The notes under the pieces: model-generated
What the model was told of the DNA's origin: nothing
The model's input: the letters and a program-made list of their open reading frames with translations, nothing else
Database searches by the model: none
DNA from: an uncultured Planctomycetaceae bacterium
Lineage (GTDB): Bacteria > Planctomycetota > Planctomycetia > Pirellulales > UBA1268
Assembly: GCA_903885855.1 (NCBI GenBank)
Contig: CAISKG010000223.1
Coordinates: 1 to 5,339 of the forward strand
Direction of reading: 5' to 3'
Length of the DNA stretch: 5,339 nucleotides
Part shown: in pieces, positions 1-5,339 of the stretch
Layout of the letters: every line of letters begins with the position of its first letter
Numbering within the stretch: the stretch's first letter is position 1
Translations under genes and position numbers: made by a program

Positions 1-1353
1 ATCGGGATCTCCCCGGCCGAGCAGGCGAGGCTCGCCACCCCGCTCTCGAGCGCGGAGGCCTGGGAGCGGCTCCCCAAGGCGCTCGCCGGCGAGGGAAAGG
101 AGCTCCCTGTCTGGGCTCGTCTCATCGCCGGGGATCTCCCCAAGACCGCTGCGGCATTCCTCGAGCTCGATCTCGCGCAGCGCGCCAAGAGCCCGATCGA
201 TCCCGGGCTCCGCGCGGCGATGCGCTGGGTGGCGGCGCACGCCAACGGCTGCGCCTACGCCGAGGCCTACGCCGCGGCCGACGCCGCGCGGGCCGGCGTC
301 TCCCCGGAGCGGATCGCCGCACTCGGGCGGCAGGGCTACCCCGGCTGGTCGGAGAAGGAGCTTGGGGCGCTCGAGTTCGCGCACGGCATGACCGTCGACT
401 CGGCGTCGGTGACCGACGGGCAGTTCGCCCGGCTCGTGGCCGATTTCGGCGCCAATCAGGCGGCGTCGATGGTGCTCCTCATGGCGTACGCGAACTTCCA
501 GGACCGGGCCCTCCTCTGCCTGCGGGCCGAGGTGGAGCCCGGGGGGCCGCAGCCGGCGGTGGACGTGACGTTCGATCCCGAGACCTTCCGGCGCCGCCCG
601 CCGGCGGCGCCGACGCCTCCGGTGAAGCCGGAACTCCCGCCCCCGTCGGGCGCGGATCTCGTCGGCGACGACGACGACGCGTGGCTCGCGCTCGATTACG
701 ACGAGCTCCAGACGCGCCTCGAGGTGCAGCGTGACAAGCCGACGCGACTCCCCATCCCGGCCTGGGAGGCGGTCGCGGCGAATCTCCCCGCGGATCTCGG
801 CTCGAAGCCGAGCGACATCGTCTGGTATCGGATCGCCTTCGGCTACGCGCCTGAGCTCGCCGTGCCCTTCGAACGCTACATGCGCACCGCCGGTTCGGAG
901 GTGGTGCCGAGCTACGACCGGGTCTTCGGGCAGAGCCTCTTCTGGATCACCACCAAGGCGGTGAATTGCCCCTATTGCATGGGCCACTGCGAGATGAACT
1001 GGGAGGTGGCGGGCCTGACGCCGGACGAGATCGCCCACCGCAGCCGGCTGCTCGCAGGGGGCGACTGGTCGAGCTTCACGACGGGCGACCAGCTGGCCTT
1101 CGCCTTCGCGCGGAAGCTGGCCCGCGCGCCGGCGAGCGTGAGCGACGCGGAACTTGGCCGCCTGATCGAGGAGATGGGGCGGGAGAAGGCCCTGGCGGTG
1201 GCCCTGAACGCCTCCCGGCACCACTACATGACGAGGATCTCCAACGGCTTCCAGCTCAAGCTCGAGCGGGAGAACGTGTTCTACGATTACTACGGCGTCA
1301 CGCCCCCGACGAAGGCGGCGGTACCTGCCGGGGACAGGCGGGAGCCCCGGTGA
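1..1353 (+). CDS. Two-repeat carboxymuconolactone decarboxylase/AhpD-like protein, 5' end missing
   Basis: The frame is open from the first base and ends at TGA 1351-1353, so 450 residues are visible and the start lies upstream. The ATG at 220 falls inside the first domain and is not the start. Two CMD/AhpD-like helical repeats are seen. Repeat 1 covers about residues 30-178 and has NGCAYAEAY, where Cys84 is kept but the second Cys position is Ala87. Repeat 2 covers about residues 270-430 and has NCPYCMGHCEM, with Cys323, Cys326 and His329. A proline-rich, then Asp-rich linker (about residues 195-225) joins them. In AhpD-type proteins the CxxC pair and nearby His support thiol redox or peroxidase chemistry, so repeat 2 is probably the active one and repeat 1 structural. 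At the AhpD catalytic Glu position, 12 residues before the first Cys, repeat 2 has Gln311. No substrate can be assigned. A true decarboxylase is unlikely because of the CxxC motif. The fold call is firm; the function is inferred. Confidence 0.85.
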   Translation: MGISPAEQARLATPLSSAEAWERLPKALAGEGKELPVWARLIAGDLPKTAAAFLELDLAQRAKSPIDPGLRAAMRWVAAHANGCAYAEAYAAADAARAGVSPERIAALGRQGYPGWSEKELGALEFAHGMTVDSASVTDGQFARLVADFGANQAASMVLLMAYANFQDRALLCLRAEVEPGGPQPAVDVTFDPETFRRRPPAAPTPPVKPELPPPSGADLVGDDDDAWLALDYDELQTRLEVQRDKPTRLPIPAWEAVAANLPADLGSKPSDIVWYRIAFGYAPELAVPFERYMRTAGSEVVPSYDRVFGQSLFWITTKAVNCPYCMGHCEMNWEVAGLTPDEIAHRSRLLAGGDWSSFTTGDQLAFAFARKLARAPASVSDAELGRLIEEMGREKALAVALNASRHHYMTRISNGFQLKLERENVFYDYYGVTPPTKAAVPAGDRREPR

Positions 1354-1363
1354 GCGGGAGACG

Positions 1364-1403
1364 CGCCCCGCGTCGCCCCGTCGATCGCGGCCGACGCGGG
1401 GCG
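1364..1403 (+). terminator. 12-bp perfect inverted repeat, possible terminator or attenuator
   Basis: CGCCCCGCGTCG at 1364-1375 is exactly complementary to CGACGCGGGGCG at 1392-1403, leaving a 16-base loop. It starts 10 bases after the stop codon of the CMD-like gene and lies 66 bases before the hydrolase start. The stem is almost all G/C. No T-run follows, so it is not a textbook intrinsic terminator; it may slow or end transcription, protect a 3' end, or act between the two genes. The pairing is seen directly and the role is inferred. Confidence 0.5.
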
Positions 1404-1457
1404 GAGTTGCCCGCGGGCGGACCGCGATCCAGGATGGACGGTCCGATCCCGCATCCC

Positions 1458-1465
1458 GGAGAAGG
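1458..1465 (+). promoter_or_regulatory. Ribosome binding site of the dienelactone hydrolase gene
   Basis: GGAGAAGG lies four bases before the ATG at 1470. It decides the start in favour of 1470 over the in-frame ATG at 1434, which lacks a comparable purine-rich site at proper spacing and would lengthen the signal peptide by 12 residues. Confidence 0.6.
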
Positions 1466-1469
1466 ATCC

Positions 1470-2336
1470 ATGCACGACGACGCCCCGCACCGTCTCCCCG
1501 ACGCCCCCGCCGGCGATGTCACCCGCCGCGGCGCCGTCGCGGCGCTCGCCGCCGGCTTCGCCCTCGCCGTCCGGCCGGTCAGCGCCGACACCATCACCAC
1601 GAGCGCCGAAGGCCTCCGCGCAGGGGTGGTCCGCATCCCCACCGCCGACGGCGGCATTCCCGGCTACCGTGCCGCCCCCGACGCGGGAGGGCCGTTTCCC
1701 GTGATCCTCGTCGTGCAGGAGATCTTCGGCGTCCACGAGCACATCCGCGACGTCTGCCGGCGCCTGGCGAAGGCCGGCTGCCTCGCGGTGGCGCCCGAGC
1801 TCTACGCCCGCCAGGGGGACGTCTCGAAGATCAAGGACTTCTCCGAGATCATCTCCACCGTCGTCTCGAAGGTGCCCGACCGGCAGGTGATGGAGGATCT
1901 CGACGCCACCGCGGCCTGGGCCGCGACCGACGGCGGCGACCCGGACCGGCTCGGCATCACCGGCTTCTGCTGGGGAGGACGGATCGTGTGGCTCTACGCC
2001 GCCCACAATCCCACCCTCGACGCGGGCGTGGCCTGGTACGGCCGGCTCGATTCGACGCGCGACGAGCTCCACCCGACGCAGCCGATCGACCTCGTCGAGG
2101 GCCTCCGGGCGCCGGTGCTCGGGCTCTACGGCGGCGCCGATCAGGGCATCCCCAACGACACCGTGGCCGCGATGCAGGAGAAGCTCCGCCTCGCCGGCAA
2201 TCCCTCCGAGATCGTCCTCTACCCCGACACGCCCCACGGCTTCCACGCCGATTACCGGCCGTCGTACCGGCGCGAGCAGGCGGAGGACGGCTGGAAGCGG
2301 CTGCTGGACTGGATGGCGAAGCACGGCGTGGCCTGA
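1470..2336 (+). CDS. Exported dienelactone hydrolase family protein with Tat-type signal
   Basis: This 288-residue alpha/beta hydrolase belongs to the dienelactone hydrolase (DLH) family, whose founding member opens the lactone ring of dienelactone in chlorocatechol breakdown. Many members have other or unknown ester or lactone substrates. The N-terminus has twin arginines Arg19-Arg20 in TRRGAVAAL, a hydrophobic stretch at about 22-34 and a likely cleavage site after VSA at residue 39, so the mature enzyme should act outside the cytoplasm. The catalytic set is complete: Glu84 in QEIFG, nucleophile Cys167 in GFCWGG, Asp224 in GGADQG and His256 in PHGFH, spaced as in the family (the family fold is about 230-250 residues). 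The ATG at 1470 is chosen for its Shine-Dalgarno sequence. The CMD-like gene lies 116 bases upstream on the same strand, with a hairpin between. The gene ends 18 bases from the stop of the opposite-strand gene. Family and triad are sure; substrate is unknown. Confidence 0.92.
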   Translation: MHDDAPHRLPDAPAGDVTRRGAVAALAAGFALAVRPVSADTITTSAEGLRAGVVRIPTADGGIPGYRAAPDAGGPFPVILVVQEIFGVHEHIRDVCRRLAKAGCLAVAPELYARQGDVSKIKDFSEIISTVVSKVPDRQVMEDLDATAAWAATDGGDPDRLGITGFCWGGRIVWLYAAHNPTLDAGVAWYGRLDSTRDELHPTQPIDLVEGLRAPVLGLYGGADQGIPNDTVAAMQEKLRLAGNPSEIVLYPDTPHGFHADYRPSYRREQAEDGWKRLLDWMAKHGVA

Positions 2337-2348
2337 CGGCGACCGGCG

Positions 2349-2365
2349 GGCGCTTCAGCGGCGCC
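2349..2365. terminator. Short hairpin at the convergent junction
   Basis: GGCGC at 2349-2353 pairs with GCGCC at 2361-2365, with a possible G-T pair inside and a small loop. It sits across the stop codon of the minus-strand gene and just beyond the stop of the hydrolase gene, where a bidirectional terminator would be expected. The stem is short and has no T-run, and such pairings occur by chance in GC-rich DNA, so this is a weak call. Confidence 0.2.
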
Positions 2366-3515
2366 ACAGCAGCTGGAGCGTGAGCCCGGCGCCGGGGGCG
2401 ATCGCCAGCACGTCGGTGCGGCCGGAGAAGAAGCTCGTGCCCTGGAAGAGCGAGCGGTCGAAGACGTAGTCGGCCGTCGCCTCGAGCGCGAAGCCGCCGG
2501 CGAGGATCCGCTCGAGCCCCACCGCCACGCGCTGGTTGAAGAGGTAGAAGCGTTCCTGGTCGTCGGTGCGGTCGGCGAGGAAGAAGATCTCCGTGTCGGT
2601 GCGGTAGATCGCCACGGCCGAGAAACCGGCGGCGAGACGGCGCCGCAGGACCGCGGTCGCGTTCACCAGGGGCGTGTAGCCGAGCGAGAGGCTCCAGTCG
2701 TCGTCGGGGGCCCACTCGAGCCCCGCCGGCAGCCCGAGTTTCGCCTCGACGCCTTCATACGGGCGCCACACGTAGGCCAGCCCCGGCAGCGGGAAGGGGA
2801 GCTGCGACGTCGGCGAATAGAAGAGGCTCGCGCTCCAGTCGTCGCGGCCGTTGGCCGCCGGGCGGCTGGCGAACAGGATCGCCATCGCCGTCATGTCGCG
2901 GAAGGCGGCGAAAGGCCGGTCGCTCGCCGACCCCACGAGCACCGTCCCGCCGATGGTGGATCCGTCGTCGCGCGGCCGGACGTGCGTGACGCCGGTTTCC
3001 ACGAGCCACAGCTGCGCGGGCACCGGCATGCCGGAATCGGGGAGGGTGGCACCGGTCGCCAGCCCCACCCTGCCGAAGCGGCCGATGCCGATCCAGGTCG
3101 GCTTCCCCTCGACCGGCATCACCAGCGGAACGCCGACCCGCGCGAACTCGGCGTCGATCGCCAGCCGGGCCGGCTGTCCGGAGACGGCGGCCGGCGCGAG
3201 CCAGGAAGCCCCCAGCGAGACCGGCGGGGGCCGCCGCGGCGCCCGTCGGGTGGGGCCATCGTCGCGCGACGGCGGCGGCCAGCCGTCGTTCCCCTCGGCG
3301 CCGCCGGGATCGAGCGACTCGATCGGCTCGATCACCGACGCGGGAAGGAAGGCGTCGTCGACCGGCGGCAACGGGATCGGCAGGGCGTCGTCGCCCGCCG
3401 ACCAGGGCGCAGGGGCCGGGGCAACGCCGTCGTCGGCTGCCGGAGCGAAGCGGCAGGCCAGCGCCACGATCAGGCCGGCCGCCATGGGAAGCGCCAGGCG
3501 CGGGGAGAACGGCAT
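2355..3515 (-). CDS. Secreted, probable outer-membrane beta-barrel protein (DUF6268-like)
   Basis: The 386-residue product begins with a likely signal peptide: MPFSPR, a hydrophobic core at about 8-20, and a probable cut near APAA at 24-27. Residues about 28-98 form a Pro- and Asp-rich, low-complexity spacer. From about residue 99 to the end the chain shows alternating polar/apolar strands with many Gly and aromatic residues and short turns (for example WSASLFYSP, WSLSLGYTP, FSAVAIYRT, FALEATADYVF), ending in LQLLWRR, as expected for a barrel in the outer membrane. The pattern recalls the DUF6268 barrel proteins found in planctomycetes, but I could not confirm this by alignment. The frame is open for 98 codons upstream to ATG 3809; the start at 3515 is chosen because it puts the signal peptide at the N-terminus, although no Shine-Dalgarno is visible. 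Cys21 follows Ala-Leu-Ala, a poor lipobox, so a lipoprotein is less likely. The transported substrate or partner is unknown. Confidence 0.7.
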   Translation of the reverse strand: MPFSPRLALPMAAGLIVALACRFAPAADDGVAPAPAPWSAGDDALPIPLPPVDDAFLPASVIEPIESLDPGGAEGNDGWPPPSRDDGPTRRAPRRPPPVSLGASWLAPAAVSGQPARLAIDAEFARVGVPLVMPVEGKPTWIGIGRFGRVGLATGATLPDSGMPVPAQLWLVETGVTHVRPRDDGSTIGGTVLVGSASDRPFAAFRDMTAMAILFASRPAANGRDDWSASLFYSPTSQLPFPLPGLAYVWRPYEGVEAKLGLPAGLEWAPDDDWSLSLGYTPLVNATAVLRRRLAAGFSAVAIYRTDTEIFFLADRTDDQERFYLFNQRVAVGLERILAGGFALEATADYVFDRSLFQGTSFFSGRTDVLAIAPGAGLTLQLLWRR

Positions 3516-3895
3516 GATGGGGCCCGGGGCAGCGTCGATCGCGTCGGGATCGTAGCGACGCAGGGGCGCGCGGCCAGTGCCAAAACCAGCGGATCGTGCC
3601 GTCGGCCCGGGCGTGTCCTCGAACCGGGCCTCCATGGCCCCGCCCGGCATCGCCGGCCCGGCGCCGGTCCACCGGCCCCGCTTGCCCCGCCGGCGCAGGT
3701 TTCCCCTCCGCTCCCGCCCCATCGATCGCTCCCCGGCCCCAGGAGCCGCGGCCCGGACGCACGGGTTTTCCTCCCGTCCCAGGGGATCCTGAGTCGCCGG
3801 AAACATCAATGAGGGGGGGTTGCTAATCCAAAATGGGGGTGTCAGGCTGGAGGGGCATTCTCGTGCCGCACCATCGAAAGCCCTGCGCGACTCCC
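3516..3895. other. Divergent intergenic region between barrel and lipoprotein genes
   Basis: About 380 bases separate two divergent starts, so promoters for both genes should lie here. Most of it is as GC-rich as the genes, but about 3799-3840 is clearly richer in A/T and contains a run of seven G (3813-3819), then TTGCTAATCC and a run of five G (3835-3839). GCTAAT at 3822-3827 could serve as a weak -10 for the plus-strand gene, but no good -35 is seen at the right distance. A near-palindrome GCCGGT-CC-ACCGGC lies at 3663-3676. Reading frames run through the region on both strands, but their third-position base use is poorer in G/C than in the real genes and no domain is recognisable. Confidence 0.45.
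3849..3855 (+). promoter_or_regulatory. Possible Shine-Dalgarno for an alternative GTG start of the lipoprotein gene
   Basis: GGAGGGG lies seven bases before an in-frame GTG at 3863. If used, the lipoprotein would gain 11 residues ahead of the ATG at 3896. Third positions of these 11 codons are less G/C-biased than those after 3896, which argues against it, so the site remains an alternative. Confidence 0.3.
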
Positions 3896-4282
3896 ATGCC
3901 TGCCCCGTTCGCCCGCCCCGCGCGCCGCCACCTGCTCGTGCTCGGCTGGCTCGTCGTCCTCGGCGCCTGCCGGAAGCCCGACGAGGAGGGCTTCCTCGGG
4001 GTGTGGGAAGCGCCCGGGCACCGTCTCGAGATCGGGGCCCGGGGCCTCGGCACCGGCCATGTCCTTCACCAATTCACCGATGCCACCTTCACCTGGAAGC
4101 GGGTGGCACAGGATCGGATCGAACTCGAGTTCGGGCAGAAGTCGTCGACACGCACGTCGCTCGAGGCGCGGTTGATCGACGCCGACACGCTCGTCGTCTC
4201 GAACGGCCGCAAGAACGTCTCGCTCGCCCGCGGTGCCGCCGCGGCGGAAGAGGCCGCGGTCGCGCCGCGCCCCGGCGAGTGA
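3896..4282 (+). CDS. Small secreted lipoprotein of unknown function
   Basis: The product has 128 residues. A basic N-region with Arg7, Arg10, Arg11 and His12 is followed by a hydrophobic core (13-22) and the lipobox LGAC ending at Cys25, the expected site of lipid attachment after signal peptidase II cleavage. The mature part is only about 104 residues. It starts with CRKPDEEGF, then GVWEAPGHRLEI and later FTWKRV, RIELEF and DTLVVSN, a run of short beta-strands beginning with a G-x-W motif; this resembles small lipocalin-like or META-like beta proteins in general style, but I cannot assign a family. The tail (about 112-128) is Ala/Glu-rich and probably disordered. The ATG at 3896 is chosen because codon bias becomes typical there and the signal peptide has normal length; GTG 3863, with a good Shine-Dalgarno, and ATG 3833 are alternatives. 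It diverges from the barrel gene and ends 9 bases from the rhodanese gene stop on the other strand. Confidence 0.8.
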   Translation: MPAPFARPARRHLLVLGWLVVLGACRKPDEEGFLGVWEAPGHRLEIGARGLGTGHVLHQFTDATFTWKRVAQDRIELEFGQKSSTRTSLEARLIDADTLVVSNGRKNVSLARGAAAAEEAAVAPRPGE

Positions 4283-4283
4283 C

Positions 4284-4311
4284 GCGACGCTTCAGCGATC
4301 GGGAGCGTCGC
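4284..4311. terminator. Hairpin spanning the convergent stop codons, probable bidirectional terminator
   Basis: GCGACGCT at 4284-4291 is exactly complementary to AGCGTCGC at 4304-4311. A T-G pair and a further C-G pair can extend it inward, leaving an eight-base loop. The stem begins two bases after the lipoprotein stop and covers the stop codon of the minus-strand rhodanese gene. CTCCCTT follows on the plus side, only weakly T-rich. Position at a tail-to-tail junction fits a shared transcription end; the termination activity itself is inferred. Confidence 0.5.
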
Positions 4312-5339
4312 TCCCTTCGAGCGGGAGCTCCGTCGTGGCCACGTCCACCAGCGGCCCGAGTTCGAAGATCTCCCGGTAGCCGTAGGCCAGGAGGGTGGCG
4401 AAGGTGTGGTGGTTGAGCGCCGCCGACGCCACCTTCGCCGGGAAGGCCTCCGGGGCGTCGGCGAAGTTGTTGTTGCAGTAGATGAGGATCCGCGTGTCGG
4501 AGAAGGGGACGACGCGCGCGAGGGTGTCGGCCGTGATCTCCGCGAAGGGGAGATTCACGGCGCCGCGCACATGGAGCCGGTCGAAGGCCTCACGGCTGCG
4601 GCAATCGAGGATCACGCTCCCCGGCTCCACGAGCGCGAGAAACGCCTCCTCGCCGACCCGGCGTCTTTCACGCAGCCCTTCGGCTTCCGCGACGCGCGCG
4701 GCGAAGCCGCCGACGTCGACCCGCGGGTTGGCCGGTGCAGGCCCGTTCGGCACGCTGCCCGGGGGGCCCGGGAGCGGAGGCAACATGGCGGCGGAAGGCC
4801 CGCTCGGTGGCACGCTGTACGGGATCGGTGCGGATCCCGGCGGCGCGAAGGGAGTCGGCGTGATTCCCGGCGGCGCCCCGTGGGGGGGCGCGGAAAACGG
4901 GTCAAGCGTCACTCCGCCGTGCGGTGGATGACGCGGATGCGGCTGGATGGCGATGCGCCGCCAGGCGTACCCGTCCCCGTCGCGCACCAGATGGCTCGTC
5001 TCGCCGGTGGCGCTGTCGAAGAGCAGCGTGAGCGTGTGCTGCGGCGACGGCTCGCCCGACGCGTTCACGACGCTCACCGCGCGATCCTCGATGCGGAAGC
5101 GATCGGGCACCTGGGGCGCCGGCGGCGGCGCGCCGTAGGCGGGCATCGACGGCATGGCGCCGGGGAAGGCGCTGGAGGGGAATGTGGGAATCCCGGGCGG
5201 CACCGGCGTGGGCACGCCCGGCGGCGGAGCCGAGGGTGGCGTCCAAGCGGGGGGGGCCGGCGGCCGGGCGTCATCCTGCGGGGCGGCGCGCGGGGGGGTG
5301 GGCCGCGGTGCGGGGGGCGCCGTCGGCTCGCGCGTGGTG
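4292..5339 (-). CDS. Proline-rich protein with C-terminal rhodanese domain, 5' end missing
   Basis: The frame stays open from the window edge at 5339 to TGA at 4292-4294, giving 348 visible residues. A GTG at 5215 lies in frame, but the 41 codons before it have the same Pro/Ala-rich makeup, no stop, and no Shine-Dalgarno near the GTG, so the true start probably lies outside. Counting from that GTG: residues 1-37 are Pro-rich; about 38-91 form a small beta-rich segment of unknown family (RFRIEDRAVSVV to WRRIAI); about 92-165 are a second Pro/Gly-rich stretch with repeated APPG and PP units; about 185-292 are a rhodanese domain with ILDCRSREAF (Asp204), HVRGAVNLPF and the active-site loop IYCNNNF with Cys247. 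Rhodaneses carry sulfur as a Cys persulfide or bind anions. The loop CNNNFA lacks the basic residues typical of thiosulfate sulfurtransferases, so substrate is uncertain. No signal peptide or membrane segment is visible in the present part. It ends 9 bases from the lipoprotein gene. Confidence 0.85.
   Translation of the reverse strand, partial: TTREPTAPPAPRPTPPRAAPQDDARPPAPPAWTPPSAPPPGVPTPVPPGIPTFPSSAFPGAMPSMPAYGAPPPAPQVPDRFRIEDRAVSVVNASGEPSPQHTLTLLFDSATGETSHLVRDGDGYAWRRIAIQPHPRHPPHGGVTLDPFSAPPHGAPPGITPTPFAPPGSAPIPYSVPPSGPSAAMLPPLPGPPGSVPNGPAPANPRVDVGGFAARVAEAEGLRERRRVGEEAFLALVEPGSVILDCRSREAFDRLHVRGAVNLPFAEITADTLARVVPFSDTRILIYCNNNFADAPEAFPAKVASAALNHHTFATLLAYGYREIFELGPLVDVATTELPLEGSDAPDR

Noticed and set aside
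1290..2324. Open minus-strand frame of 344 codons opposite the hydrolase gene
   Set aside because: It mirrors a gene with a full catalytic triad, has no recognisable domain, and long open antisense frames are expected in very GC-rich coding DNA.
1..2336. Beta-ketoadipate or chlorocatechol degradation cluster
   Set aside because: The CMD-like protein has a redox CxxC and two repeats, the hydrolase is exported, and no ring-cleavage dioxygenase, cycloisomerase or regulator is present in the window.
3560..3595. TGGCACTGGCCGCGC on the minus strand as a sigma-54-type promoter for the barrel gene
   Set aside because: It keeps the GG and GC spacing but lacks the TT of the -12 element; such matches are common by chance in this composition.
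3663..3676. GCCGGTCCACCGGC near-palindrome as an operator
   Set aside because: It is short and made of very common GC-rich words; nothing else marks it as a binding site.
3516..3809. 98-codon N-terminal extension of the barrel protein to ATG 3809
   Set aside because: It would bury the signal peptide inside the protein, it is Arg/Gly-rich without a domain, and its codon third positions are less G/C-biased.
2851..3812. Plus-strand open frames opposite the barrel gene (2851-3555 and 2982-3812)
   Set aside because: Their products are low-complexity, Arg/Gly/Ser-rich and lack domains, while the minus strand encodes a signal peptide and a strand-rich secreted protein.
3820..4416. Plus-strand open frame of 198 codons overlapping the lipoprotein gene
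   Set aside because: It is highly Arg-rich, runs across the convergent junction into the rhodanese gene, and conflicts with the lipobox-bearing frame.
1..5339. tRNA, rRNA, CRISPR array, insertion sequence or attachment site
   Set aside because: No spaced direct repeats, transposase-like product or tRNA-like cloverleaf was seen on either strand by eye.

Overview
This is a very GC-rich bacterial window, with almost every third codon position G or C. It carries five protein-coding genes and no recognisable RNA gene, mobile element or CRISPR array. The gene content suggests a planctomycete: a long two-repeat carboxymuconolactone-decarboxylase-like protein, an exported dienelactone hydrolase, a secreted beta-barrel-like protein with a proline-rich spacer, and a proline-rich rhodanese protein. 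That placement is inferred from family resemblance and composition; no marker gene in the window proves it.

Layout: (1) 1-1353, plus strand, the 3' part of a gene for a protein with two CMD/AhpD-like repeats; its start lies before the window. (2) 1354-1469, a spacer with a perfect 12-bp inverted repeat and a Shine-Dalgarno sequence. (3) 1470-2336, plus strand, a dienelactone hydrolase-family protein with a Tat-type signal and a complete Cys-Asp-His triad. (4) 2355-3515, minus strand, a secreted protein that looks like an outer-membrane beta-barrel. (5) 3516-3895, a divergent intergenic region of about 380 bases. (6) 3896-4282, plus strand, a small lipoprotein. (7) 4292-5339, minus strand, a proline-rich protein ending in a rhodanese domain; its start lies beyond the window.

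After the same-strand CMD-like and hydrolase genes, the strands alternate. Genes 2/3 and genes 4/5 meet tail to tail with gaps of only 18 and 9 bases. Genes 3 and 4 diverge from the shared intergenic region. Three products (hydrolase, barrel, lipoprotein) carry export signals, so much of the window serves the cell envelope. The CMD-like and hydrolase genes could be read together, but the strong hairpin between them suggests partial or full separation. Their names recall aromatic-ring degradation. However, the CMD-like protein has the redox CxxC signature and the hydrolase is exported, so a classical beta-ketoadipate role is not supported.

I see no clear multi-gene system that is plainly new. 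The points most worth a second look are the asymmetric active sites of the two CMD repeats, the unusual CNNNF active-site loop of the rhodanese with its proline-rich N-terminal part, and the hairpin spanning the 9-base convergent junction.
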